A program made the position numbers and the translations under genes. Under the pieces are notes generated by a model. That model saw nothing but the letters and a program-made list of their open reading frames with translations, did no database searches and had not been told where the DNA came from. DNA of 38,950 bases from an uncultured Prevotella sp. (GTDB lineage Bacteria; Bacteroidota; Bacteroidia; Bacteroidales; Bacteroidaceae): positions 1 to 38,950 of the forward strand of contig CAMCLD010000019.1 in assembly GCA_945875635.1 (NCBI GenBank). The letters are read 5' to 3'. This document shows positions 25,921-33,647 of this stretch, piece after piece. Numbering within the stretch: the first letter of the stretch is position 1; each line of letters begins with the position of its first letter.

Positions 25921-25986
25921 CAGGAGCCAACGCAAAGCATTGCAGGAGTCAGCGCAAAGCATTGCAGGAGTCAACGCAAAGCATTG
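25921..25986. repeat. Three tandem 22-bp direct repeats
   Basis: The units start at 25921, 25943 and 25965 and read CAGGAG(C/T)CA(A/G)CGCAAAGCATTG. They differ at only two positions and have no spacer. Each contains the partial palindrome GCAA-AGCA-TTGC. This is not a CRISPR array. Confidence 0.85.
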
Positions 25987-26021
25987 CATAAAGATTCAAG
26001 TAAGATGCATGAAACAAAAAA

Positions 26022-26215
26022 ATGGAACTAAGGGCATGCCATTACTATTTGAGGTTTCAGGTCTTAAGGCTTTAGGTTTCAGGTGAGATTGTCTTTTGAG
26101 GTTTCAGGTTAAATCACCTCGCACCTTAAAACCTCACAACCTTAAAACCTCACAACCTTAAAACCTCACAACCTTAAAACCTTAAAACCTTACATGCCAT
26201 TTGGCTTAACTCCAT
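26022..26215. repeat. Large imperfect stem-loop of repeated AGGTTT/AAACCT modules
   Basis: The left half has three copies of AGGTTTCAGGT (26052-26062, 26074-26084, 26099-26109). The right half has three exact 16-bp copies of CCTTAAAACCTCACAA (26124-26171) followed by two CCTTAAAA. The halves are roughly complementary. The outer edges (26022-26042 and 26194-26215) also pair imperfectly. The whole could fold into one long hairpin of about 190 nt. Confidence 0.7.
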
Positions 26216-26220
26216 AAAAT

Positions 26221-26285
26221 TACTGACTCCAGCAGTTGGATAACTAAGACTTTCTAATTACTCGAAATATGCTGGAGAGTCAGTA
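26221..26285 (-). terminator. Hairpin after the TSCPD gene, possible terminator
   Basis: TACTGACTCCAGCA (26221-26234) pairs with TGCTGGAGAGTCAGTA (26270-26285) apart from a two-base bulge, with a 35-nt loop. It lies 21 bp past the TSCPD stop. On the minus strand it is followed by AATTTTAT, only a modest U tract, so a terminator is plausible rather than certain. Confidence 0.5.
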
Positions 26286-26306
26286 TTTGTATGATTAACA
26301 GAAGAA

Positions 26307-26567
26307 CTATTCACTTTTAATCTGCTGCAATGCTTTACACAACTGGTCGGGACAACTTGTTGGCTTACTGCCACACTTTATTCCGCTAAGTCGCTCTATG
26401 ACGGAATCGGGTGTCATTCCTCTTACAAGGGATGATATGCCCTGCAGATTACCATTACATCCGCCCAGAAATCTGACATCATATATTGTACCGTCTGCTG
26501 CGAGCGAAATGGTTATCAACTGGCTGCATGTGCCTTGTGTCCTATAAGTGAATGTCTTATTCTCCAT
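26307..26567 (-). CDS. TSCPD domain-containing small protein
   Basis: An 86-residue protein of the TSCPD family (TIGR03905 type). TYRTQGTCSQLITISL, VRFLGGCNGNLQGISSLVRG and the eponymous PTSCPDQLCKAL with several conserved cysteines (CGSKPTSCPDQLC) suggest metal binding. The domain is also found at the end of some ribonucleotide reductases. Its ATG overlaps the end of yebC by 11 bp, so the two are probably translated together. The exact role is unknown. Confidence 0.88.
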   Translation of the reverse strand: MENKTFTYRTQGTCSQLITISLAADGTIYDVRFLGGCNGNLQGISSLVRGMTPDSVIERLSGIKCGSKPTSCPDQLCKALQQIKSE

Positions 26568-27291
26568 CCTCTGGCTTCATGTTGGTATATACAGTCTGAA
26601 CATCATCAAACTCCTCAAGACGCTCTACCATCTTGTCTATTGTCTCGCGTTGCTCAGGTGTAACACTCTTCAAGTCGTTTGGAATGCGGGTAAATTCAGC
26701 ACCCGTAACTTCAAAGCCTTCGCTCTCGAGATGTTTCTGTATCTCGCCAAAACTTGTAGGGGCTCCATAGATTGTAATCTCGCCAGCCTCATCGTCAAGG
26801 TCAAACTCATCCTCAACACCATAGTCTATAAGGTCGAGTATCATCTCGTCCATGTCAAGTCCTTCTTTCTTCTTGAAAGTAAAAACTGCCTTATGGTCGA
26901 AAAGGAAAGACAGAGAGCCCTGAGTGCCAAGGTTGCCATTGAATTTGTTAAACACCGAGCGTACATCACCTACGGTACGTGTGGTGTTGTCAGTAAGGGT
27001 CTCTACGAACACAGCAACTCCATGAGGACCATATCCTTCGTAAGTCACCTCCTTGTATTCGCTCTGGTCCTTGCCCATAGCATTCTTTATGGCACGCTCG
27101 ATATTGTCTTTAGGCATGTTCTCACGCTTGGCATTAGCTATAATGGCACGCAATGCCGGGTTATTCTCAGGTTCTGGACCTCCAGCCTTGACAGCAATAG
27201 CTATCTGCTTGCCAATTTTTGTAAAGGTACGGGCCATATGACCCCATCTCTTAAGCTTAGCAGCTTTACGATATTCAAAAGCTCTTCCCAT
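26557..27291 (-). CDS. yebC: YebC/PmpR-family probable transcriptional regulator
   Basis: A 244-residue YebC-family protein; members act as DNA-binding regulators or help translation of proline-rich stretches. The start MGRAFEYRKAAKLKRWGHMA at 27291 is the family's standard N-terminus; the frame opens further to 27351 but those 20 residues are not conserved. PKDNIERAIKNAMGKD, YEGYGPHGVAVFVETLTDN and TRTVGDVRSVFNKFNGNLG are family signatures. It lies 81 bp downstream of pheT. Confidence 0.94.
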   Translation of the reverse strand: MGRAFEYRKAAKLKRWGHMARTFTKIGKQIAIAVKAGGPEPENNPALRAIIANAKRENMPKDNIERAIKNAMGKDQSEYKEVTYEGYGPHGVAVFVETLTDNTTRTVGDVRSVFNKFNGNLGTQGSLSFLFDHKAVFTFKKKEGLDMDEMILDLIDYGVEDEFDLDDEAGEITIYGAPTSFGEIQKHLESEGFEVTGAEFTRIPNDLKSVTPEQRETIDKMVERLEEFDDVQTVYTNMKPEDGE

Positions 27292-27372
27292 TTTATTATA
27301 TTTATTATTCGTTTGTATCCTATATATCTCAGTTAAGTCTCCTGAAAGCATGAAGCCTTATATCCAGACATG

Positions 27373-29835
27373 CTATCGCAGCTCTGCACCAAGCTGTTTC
27401 TTGAGATTAGCAATGAGCTTTGACATTATTGCATCTATTTTCTTGTCATTAAGCGTTGCCTGCTCGTCCTGAAGGACAAAGTTGACAGCATAGCTCTTCT
27501 TGCCAACAGGAAGTTTGTCTCCCTGATACACATCAAACAGCTCAACTTTCTTCAACAGCTTTTTCTCCGACTGGAAAGCGACACGCTCTACTTGCTCGAA
27601 CTCTATCTCATTGTCAAGGAGCAGGGCAAGATCCCTGCTTACAGATGGATACTTGCTTATTTCCTTAAAACTTACGACAGACTTGCGCACAGCTTTAACA
27701 ATGTTGTCCCAATGAAGGTCAGCATAAAACACCGGAACGTCAATGTTATTCTGTTTCAACAATGCTGTGCTCACTATTCCCATCTCTACAAAAGACTTGC
27801 CTCCTCTGTTCTTCAACACGATACCATTAGAGAAAACATTATTGTCCGTCTTCTCCATCACAAGCATGCCCTGAGGCATTCCTACACGGCGCAGGATATT
27901 CTGGACATAGGCTCTGAGCTCGTAAAAAGATGTTGACTCGTCAGGATGAATCCAAGAACCAGATACTCTCTTGCCTGTCAGCCATAAAGCAAGATGAGTC
28001 TCCTCTGCATAAGCATTTATAGGACAATCCTCATCTTTCTTGTCTGGATTATAATGATAGCAGTTTCCAAACTCGAAGAACCTCAGGTTTGGACTCTTGC
28101 GATTTACATTTCTCATTATACTCTCAAGACCACCGAAAAGCAATGTCTGGCGCATCACGCCAAGGTCGGCACTTAGTGGGTTTACCACTTTCACAGTGGT
28201 CTCCTCTGTATATACGTTCAAGCCTTTGTAGTATGATGTCTTAGACATGGAGTTGTTTAGAATCTCGTTGAATCCGCAGCCGACAAGCTGTTCTCCTACG
28301 ATATTCTCCAACTGATGCTTCCTGTCCTCATTCTCTGGCAGGACAAGTGAGCTTCTCAATTGAGTTGGAATCTCAACATTATTATATCCATAAATCCTGA
28401 GAATATCCTCAACGACGTCACATGGTCTCTGTACATCAACGCGATATGCCGGAACGAGAATATCTATCTTGTCTTCCGTCTCTGAAACTATTCTCATTTC
28501 AAGACTCTCGACAATGCTCTTGATGGTTTCCTTGCCTATTTCCTTTCCTATGAGATTGTTGACATAGTCATAAAACAGTGTAACGGGGAAGTCTTCCATT
28601 CTGGTAGGATACTCATCGCATATTTCCATAGACACCTTACCGCCAGCCAAACGCTTGCACAATATTGCTGCCTGCTTTAGGGCATAGATAGTGCCATTGG
28701 GGTCAACTCCTCGCTCAAAACGGAACGACGCATCAGTGCTCAGACCATGACGACGGGCACTTTTCCTTATCCATGTAGGATGGAACCATGCACTCTCCAA
28801 CACAACATTGGTCGTTGTCGTGTATGTTCCGCTACCTTTTCCTCCAAACACACCGGCAATACACATTGGCTCATTCTCGTTGCAGATAGCAAGGTCGTGT
28901 GCCCCAAGAGTATGTTCCTCTCCGTCAAGAGTCACGAACTTACGTCCCTCGTTGCCGTCCTTTACTATAATGTGATGACCATCAATCATGTCTGCATCAA
29001 AGCAATGTAGTGGTTGCCCGTAAGCGAGCATCACATAATTTGTAATGTCAACGATATTGTTTACTGGGCGCAAGCCAACAACGGTCAGTTTGTTCTTCAG
29101 CCATTCAGGAGATTCTGCAACCTTACAACCAGTCATGCTCACACATGCATAACGTCGGCAAGCATCAGTATTTAGGAGTGTCACCTTGATAGGCATATCG
29201 TTATTGTCAACAGCAAACTCATCGCATGACGGGCGATGCAATGATGTAGTGTAGCCGTTCTGTCGCAACCATGCATATAAATCGCGCGCTACACCATAGT
29301 GTGAAAGAGCATCAGCTCTGTTGGCAGTTATGTCAACCTCTATAATCCAATCGCTTTCCAGATGATAATACTCTGCAGCTGGCATACCAACAGGAGCATC
29401 TTCTGGAAGCACTATGATACCAGCATGGTCTGTTCCGATACCTATTTCATCTTCTGCACAAATCATTCCATGGGAATCTACTCCGCGCAGCCTTGACTTC
29501 TTTATGACAAATTCCTTGTCTCCATCGTAAAGGACGCAACCAATGTCAGCCACGATAACTTTCTGTCCCGCCTTGACATTTGGAGCACCACAGACAATCT
29601 GGGATGGCTCCGCCTTGCCAATGTCAACTGTCGTCACATGAAGGTGGTCGCTGTCTGGATGGCTGTCACATGTCAACACCTTGCCAACATATAGTCCTTT
29701 CAATCCGCCTTTTATTGTCTGGACCTCCTCAAGTGCGCCCACTTCAAGTCCACTTGACGTTAGCGCATCTGCAACCTCCTGTGGTGTGAGGTCAAAATCC
29801 ACATATTCTTTAAGCCACTTGTATGATATATTCAT
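27373..29835 (-). CDS. pheT: Phenylalanine-tRNA ligase beta subunit
   Basis: An 820-residue bacterial PheRS beta chain. An N-terminal EMAP/OB tRNA-binding domain (about 40-155, GKVLTCDSHPDSDHLHVTTVDIG, IVCGAPNVKAGQKVIVA) is followed by B3/B4 editing domains (RPVNNIVDITNYVMLAYGQPLHCFD), B5, the catalytic-like core (GCGFNEILNNSM), and a C-terminal anticodon-binding (FDX-ACB) domain (ISKYPSVSRDLALLLDNEI). pheS is not beside it. It has its own promoter. Confidence 0.97.
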   Translation of the reverse strand: MNISYKWLKEYVDFDLTPQEVADALTSSGLEVGALEEVQTIKGGLKGLYVGKVLTCDSHPDSDHLHVTTVDIGKAEPSQIVCGAPNVKAGQKVIVADIGCVLYDGDKEFVIKKSRLRGVDSHGMICAEDEIGIGTDHAGIIVLPEDAPVGMPAAEYYHLESDWIIEVDITANRADALSHYGVARDLYAWLRQNGYTTSLHRPSCDEFAVDNNDMPIKVTLLNTDACRRYACVSMTGCKVAESPEWLKNKLTVVGLRPVNNIVDITNYVMLAYGQPLHCFDADMIDGHHIIVKDGNEGRKFVTLDGEEHTLGAHDLAICNENEPMCIAGVFGGKGSGTYTTTTNVVLESAWFHPTWIRKSARRHGLSTDASFRFERGVDPNGTIYALKQAAILCKRLAGGKVSMEICDEYPTRMEDFPVTLFYDYVNNLIGKEIGKETIKSIVESLEMRIVSETEDKIDILVPAYRVDVQRPCDVVEDILRIYGYNNVEIPTQLRSSLVLPENEDRKHQLENIVGEQLVGCGFNEILNNSMSKTSYYKGLNVYTEETTVKVVNPLSADLGVMRQTLLFGGLESIMRNVNRKSPNLRFFEFGNCYHYNPDKKDEDCPINAYAEETHLALWLTGKRVSGSWIHPDESTSFYELRAYVQNILRRVGMPQGMLVMEKTDNNVFSNGIVLKNRGGKSFVEMGIVSTALLKQNNIDVPVFYADLHWDNIVKAVRKSVVSFKEISKYPSVSRDLALLLDNEIEFEQVERVAFQSEKKLLKKVELFDVYQGDKLPVGKKSYAVNFVLQDEQATLNDKKIDAIMSKLIANLKKQLGAELR

Positions 29836-29857
29836 CGATTTGATTATTTAGCGAGCG

Positions 29858-29889
29858 CAAAATTACTATTTTTTAGCCATTTACACAAA
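29858..29889 (-). promoter_or_regulatory. Promoter of pheT
   Basis: Minus strand: TTTG (complement of 29886-29889), 20 nt, then TAATTTTG and C (complement of 29857-29865), 22 bp before the pheT ATG. Confidence 0.78.
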
Positions 29890-29978
29890 CCTTTAGGCTA
29901 TAATTTATGAAAAAGGGATTCTATTTGCGAAATAGGTTTCATGAAAATGCCGTGACTGGAAACCATAGGTACAGAAAC

Positions 29979-30009
29979 GGGGCTGTGTCAACAAATCAGA
30001 CACAGCCCC
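29979..30009 (-). terminator. Terminator of the rpmB-rpmG-DUF4295 operon
   Basis: A perfect 11-bp inverted repeat: GGGGCTGTGTC (29979-29989) with GACACAGCCCC (29999-30009) and a 9-nt loop. It lies 21 bp after the DUF4295 stop. On the minus strand it is followed by GTTTCTGT, a poor U tract, but stem strength and position support termination. Confidence 0.8.
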
Positions 30010-30030
30010 ATTAGTATAATGTAGAATCAA

Positions 30031-30189
30031 TTAGTTCTTGAAGAAATCCTTGACAGCCTCGTTAGGCACCATACGCTCGTCGAACATATATGCACCAGTC
30101 TTCGGGCTCTTAACCATTTTAATAACTTTTGTGTATGCGCGACCATCCGTAGAACCTTCATGGAGGGTAGCGACCGCTTTCTTTGCCAT
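30031..30189 (-). CDS. DUF4295 small ribosome-associated-locus protein
   Basis: A 52-residue basic protein reading MAKKAVATLHEGSTDGRAYT to VPNEAVKDFFKN. It matches the DUF4295 family that follows rpmG in nearly all Bacteroidetes. KVIKMVKSPKTGAYMFDE is the conserved core. Its place behind rpmB and rpmG suggests a ribosomal or ribosome-assembly role, which is inference from context. Confidence 0.92.
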   Translation of the reverse strand: MAKKAVATLHEGSTDGRAYTKVIKMVKSPKTGAYMFDERMVPNEAVKDFFKN

Positions 30190-30243
30190 ATTCGGTTAAT
30201 ATTATATATGAAACACCAATTGCAGGCGCAAAAACCTACGTTA

Positions 30244-30435
30244 TTACTTAATCTCCTTGTGTACGGTCATTCTCTTAAGAATAGGGTTGTATTTCTTAAG
30301 TTCGAGACGCTCCGATGTATTCTTGCGATTCTTTGTTGTAATGTAGCGGCTTGTTCCTGGAAGTCCGCTGTTCTTCATTTCTGTACACTCAAGAATCACC
30401 TGTACCCTATTACCTTTCGCTTTCTTAGATGCCAT
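30244..30435 (-). CDS. rpmG: 50S ribosomal protein L33
   Basis: A 63-residue L33. [42 protein letters not shown] is the family signature. It has one cysteine only, so it is the zinc-free form. It lies 5 bp after rpmB and 54 bp before DUF4295. Confidence 0.97.
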   Translation of the reverse strand: MASKKAKGNRVQVILECTEMKNSGLPGTSRYITTKNRKNTSERLELKKYNPILKRMTVHKEIK

Positions 30436-30440
30436 TGGTA

Positions 30441-30704
30441 TTATTCTCCTATCACTTTAATGTCATTCCACTTTACATAGCCCTTGCTTACAGCCTGTTT
30501 CAAAGCTGCGTCAAGACCCATCTTATTAATAAGGCGAAGACCAGAAGCACTAATCTTGAGGCTTATCCAACATGCCTCCTCTACGTAGTAGAACTTCTTT
30601 CTGAACAGGTTAACGTTAAAGCGCCTCTTTGTACGATGCTTTGAGTGTGAGACATTGTTTCCCACCTGCGCCTTCTTGCCTGTAATCTGACAAATTTTCG
30701 ACAT
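30441..30704 (-). CDS. rpmB: 50S ribosomal protein L28
   Basis: An 87-residue L28: [33 protein letters not shown], then [20 protein letters not shown]. It lacks the CXXC pairs of zinc-binding L28 forms. It is the first gene of the L28-L33-DUF4295 operon. Confidence 0.97.
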   Translation of the reverse strand: MSKICQITGKKAQVGNNVSHSKHRTKRRFNVNLFRKKFYYVEEACWISLKISASGLRLINKMGLDAALKQAVSKGYVKWNDIKVIGE

Positions 30705-30755
30705 TTCTATCTAACTTTTTAGTATTCGTAAATGATACTTATTCCAAACAGGTTG

Positions 30756-30786
30756 CAAAATTACAACTTTTTTCCGAAACAACAAA
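30756..30786 (-). promoter_or_regulatory. Promoter of rpmB operon
   Basis: Minus strand: TTTG (complement of 30783-30786), exactly 19 nt, then TAATTTTG and C (complement of 30755-30763), 51 bp before the rpmB ATG. Confidence 0.82.
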
Positions 30787-30811
30787 AAAAATCTTGAACA
30801 ACCCTTCTGAT

Positions 30812-31366
30812 TTAAGGATTTTTTTCATTATCCATCATCTCAACACCCACTTTGTTCTCATTTAGGAAATCAAGGAACAAGCGAAGAGCCTTGTTGGTGG
30901 CTATGGCAATATTTATATCCCTGCCAAAATCTTCCGTCAGTTTAAGCGTCACTATATTATCTTTACTGCCGCAGGCTATCCATATAGTACCAACTGGGGT
31001 TTGAGGTGTTCCACCTCCGGGACCTGCCACTCCTGTAGATGAGACTGCAAAATCTGTTTTCATAGTATTGATAGCTCCCAAGACCATCTGCCTTGCCACT
31101 TCCTCGCAAACAGCTGTCTTCTCATTCAGAGTATCTGCACTAACTTGCAAGAGTCTTTCCTTTATCTCGTTGGTGTAGCTTATGATGCCTCCCTTGAAAT
31201 AGTTGGAGGCGCCAGGTGTCGCCATTATGTTTTCACCTATCCTGCCACCTGTACAGCTCTCAGCCGTCGAAACAGTAAGTCCTGTTGCATAGAGTATGTC
31301 GCCTATCTCACGACTGATAATTTTGTTTTCAAATACCATATTTCTATTTTTATTTAAGTTTCGCAT
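30812..31366 (-). CDS. CinA C-terminal domain protein (nicotinamide-nucleotide amidase, PncC-like)
   Basis: A 184-residue stand-alone CinA C-terminal domain. TVSTAESCTGGRIGENI, TPGASNYFKGGIISYTNEIK, VSSTGVAGPGGGTPQTPVGT and IAIATNKALRLFLDFL are diagnostic. This domain deamidates NMN to nicotinic acid mononucleotide in pyridine nucleotide recycling. The N-terminal CinA half (MoeA-like/ADP-ribose pyrophosphatase) is absent, as in E. coli PncC. The ATG at 31339 (MVFENKI) may be the true start, since the first nine codons overlap a dispersed repeat. Confidence 0.88.
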   Translation of the reverse strand: MRNLNKNRNMVFENKIISREIGDILYATGLTVSTAESCTGGRIGENIMATPGASNYFKGGIISYTNEIKERLLQVSADTLNEKTAVCEEVARQMVLGAINTMKTDFAVSSTGVAGPGGGTPQTPVGTIWIACGSKDNIVTLKLTEDFGRDINIAIATNKALRLFLDFLNENKVGVEMMDNEKNP

Positions 31367-31460
31367 GTGCTCAATCTTGGGAGTTATAAGGAGTTGTCGC
31401 CCCCTATGGTCGCTAAGGCATTTTACTCCCCTCTCTCATGGAGATAGGTTGGGGACGATG
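31351..31460. repeat. Intergenic repeat with C/G-rich palindromic segment
   Basis: AAGTTTCGCATGTGCTC (31356-31372) matches the left end of the composite repeats at 13123, 16511 and 25487. A segment CCCCTCTCTCATGGAGATAG with GGTTGGGGA follows. Its complement resembles CCAGCCCATCCCTGGGGAGG at about 25536-25556. It fills the gap between tsaD and cinA. Confidence 0.55.
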
Positions 31461-31472
31461 CTATTTCCTTCC

Positions 31473-32501
31473 TCACAACGTTGTCTTGCAGAAAGCCGGT
31501 GCGTCAATGGAACAGAAATCCTTGTCCAAGAACTTGCGATATCCTGCTATTCCTATCATAGCCGCATTGTCTGTAGTATAGCTGAACTTTGGTATATATA
31601 TCGTCCATTTGTATTTTCTCTCACATTCATAGAAGGCATTTCGCAATCCATTGTTTGCGGAAACTCCTCCTGCCACTGCCACATGTGTTATACCAGTCTG
31701 CTTTACCGCCTTTTTCATTTTTTTCATTAATATATCCACGATGGTAAACTCCAGACTTGCTGCTATGTCGGCTTTATTCTTCTCAATGAAATTAGCATCG
31801 TCAGCCACCCATTTCCTTAGATTATAGAGGAATGATGTCTTAAGTCCGGAGAAACTATAGTCCAGTCCTGGTATGTTTGGTTCTGCAAAAGAGTAAGCCT
31901 TTGGATTGCCTTGCCTTGCAAGCCTGTCGATAATTGGTCCTCCAGGATATCCAAGCCCCATGACTTTAGAACATTTATCTATAGCCTCACCTGCCGCATC
32001 GTCTATTGTCTGTCCCAATATCTTCATGTCGTTGTAAGCATCAACCTTGACAATCTGTGAATTGCCACCGCTAACGAGCAGGCATAGGAACGGGAATGGC
32101 GGTATCTTGCTGTCGTTTCCTTGCTCCTTTATGAAATGTGCCATTATGTGACCTTGCAGATGATTGACATCTACAAGTGGTATCCCAAGCGACCTTGCAA
32201 AACCTTTTGCGAAGCTCACTCCTACAAGAAGCGATCCCATAAGACCCGGTCCACGCGTGAATGCCACTACCGACAACTGGTCTCTTGATATTCCCGCACG
32301 CTTTAATGCTTGGTCAACGACTGGCACTATATTCTGCTGGTGTGCTCTTGATGCCAGTTCCGGCACAACGCCACCGTATGCCTCATGCACAGCCTGCGAA
32401 GCTGTGACATTGCTCAGCAATACGTCATTGCACAGGACAGCAGCCGAGGTATCATCGCAACTGCTCTCTATTGCCAAAATATATACATCCGACATTGCCA
32501 T
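31473..32501 (-). CDS. tsaD: tRNA N6-threonylcarbamoyladenosine transferase
   Basis: A 342-residue TsaD/Kae1/Gcp protein that transfers threonylcarbamoyl to A37 of ANN-reading tRNAs, with TsaB and TsaE. ILAIESSCDDTSAAV is the N-terminal ASKHA motif. NHLQGHIMAHF holds the metal-binding histidines. FLCLLVSGGNSQIV, DYSFSGLKTSFLY, and VAVAGGVSANNGLR are further signatures. The ATG at 32495 (MSDVYI) is an alternative start. It lies 42 bp after map. Confidence 0.96.
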   Translation of the reverse strand: MAMSDVYILAIESSCDDTSAAVLCNDVLLSNVTASQAVHEAYGGVVPELASRAHQQNIVPVVDQALKRAGISRDQLSVVAFTRGPGLMGSLLVGVSFAKGFARSLGIPLVDVNHLQGHIMAHFIKEQGNDSKIPPFPFLCLLVSGGNSQIVKVDAYNDMKILGQTIDDAAGEAIDKCSKVMGLGYPGGPIIDRLARQGNPKAYSFAEPNIPGLDYSFSGLKTSFLYNLRKWVADDANFIEKNKADIAASLEFTIVDILMKKMKKAVKQTGITHVAVAGGVSANNGLRNAFYECERKYKWTIYIPKFSYTTDNAAMIGIAGYRKFLDKDFCSIDAPAFCKTTL

Positions 32502-32543
32502 ATCTAAATCATTAGATTTTTATGTTGTTTCTTTAGTCAACCT

Positions 32544-33407
32544 TCAATAAGAGAGTATCTCTACACCGTGCTCTGTCATAAGAAACGTGTGCTCCCATTG
32601 TGCAGACGGTTTCTCGTCGCCCGTTATGACCTCCCAGCCATATTTGTCGTCAGCATCAATATAGACCTTCCATGTTCCCATGTTCACCATCGGCTCTATC
32701 GTAAACACCATTCCCGGTACAAGGAGCATCCCCGTACCTCTGTGGCCATAATGGTTGACGTCAGGCTTCTCGTGGAACTTAAGCCCCACTCCATGTCCGC
32801 ACAAGTCGCGTACAATCCCATAATGATATTTGTCGGCATGTTTCTGGATGGCATGTCCTATGTCGCCAACGAATGAATATGGTTTTGCTGCTTCTGCCCC
32901 AATCTCAAGACATTCCCTCGCCACTCTCACAAGCTGTTCCTTCTCCGGTGTTGTCTTTTCTATTATGAACATTCTTGAAGCATCGGCATAATAACCGTCA
33001 AGGATTGTGGTGAAGTCAACATTCACGATGTCACCTTCCTGAAGTATGTCCTCTTCCTTTGGGATGCCGTGACACACTACCTCGTTGATACTCGTGCAGA
33101 CACTCTTTGGAAATCCTTCATATCCAAGACATGCAGGAGTACCACCATGGGAGACACAATAGTCGTAACAAATCTTGTCTATCTCGAGTGTTGACATTCC
33201 GGCATGTATATGCTTTGCCACCTCGTCAAGAACCCCTGTGTTGACGACACCACTTCTTCTGATGCCCTCAATCTGTTCTGGGGTCTTTAGAAGTTCTCTG
33301 GACGGAACAAGTTTGCCTTTGTTCTCCCAATACATCACCTGCTTATCCATTTCTGTGGGTTCCTGTCCTGACAGGCAATGCCATACTCTTTTTCTCTTAA
33401 AAGCCAT
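32544..33407 (-). CDS. map: Type I methionine aminopeptidase
   Basis: A 287-residue MetAP that removes initiator methionine. The metal ligands are in VNVDFTTILDGYYADASR, LCGHGVGLKFHEKPDV, VFTIEPMV and WEHTFLMTEHG. The first ~40 residues form an extension (RVWHCLSGQEPTEMDKQVMYW) ahead of the catalytic core, which begins near KTPEQIEGIRRSG. It is not one of the ribosomal-cluster map genes; here it leads map-tsaD-cinA. Confidence 0.96.
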   Translation of the reverse strand: MAFKRKRVWHCLSGQEPTEMDKQVMYWENKGKLVPSRELLKTPEQIEGIRRSGVVNTGVLDEVAKHIHAGMSTLEIDKICYDYCVSHGGTPACLGYEGFPKSVCTSINEVVCHGIPKEEDILQEGDIVNVDFTTILDGYYADASRMFIIEKTTPEKEQLVRVARECLEIGAEAAKPYSFVGDIGHAIQKHADKYHYGIVRDLCGHGVGLKFHEKPDVNHYGHRGTGMLLVPGMVFTIEPMVNMGTWKVYIDADDKYGWEVITGDEKPSAQWEHTFLMTEHGVEILSY

Positions 33408-33431
33408 AAATGTATATTCCTAAACGCTCTG

Positions 33432-33463
33432 CAAAATTAGCATTATTCCATGAGAGAAGCAAA
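33432..33463 (-). promoter_or_regulatory. Promoter of map-tsaD
   Basis: Minus strand: TTTG (complement of 33460-33463), 20 nt, then TAATTTTG and C (complement of 33431-33439), 24 bp before the map ATG. Confidence 0.78.
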
Positions 33464-33588
33464 ATATTTAATTGTTTTTTCTACAAACTTCATCTACCAA
33501 TGAGTATTTGCAAGAAGTTTTACCCACTTTGGAAGATGTTGGGAACATGTTGTCGTAATGGAAATCAGGATGATTTTTGCAATTTTTC

Positions 33589-33619
33589 TTTGTCGTTTCA
33601 TGTATTTTAATTACTTTTG
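33589..33619 (+). promoter_or_regulatory. Promoter of the membrane AraC-type regulator
   Basis: TTTG at 33589-33592, exactly 19 nt, then TACTTTTG and C at 33612-33620. The ATG at 33648 is 28 bp further. It is divergent from the map promoter. Confidence 0.82.
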
Positions 33620-33647
33620 CCGCTAAAAAAAACGTTACAATAGCCTA

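Larger units (their letters stand above)
25458..26306. other. 849-bp non-coding, repeat-rich region
   Basis: No convincing gene lies here; the longest open frame (25835-26086) is made of repeat sequence. From left to right it holds a composite palindromic repeat (25491-25655), the tolC -7 element (25684-25691), an A/T-rich stretch, three 22-bp direct repeats (25921-25986), a large imperfect stem-loop built of AGGTTTCAGGT and AACCTCACAACCTT units (26022-26215), and a compact hairpin (26221-26285). Confidence 0.85.

Noticed and set aside
25835..26086. 83-codon plus-strand frame in the intergenic island
   Set aside because: It consists largely of the 22-bp tandem repeats and has no promoter or family resemblance.
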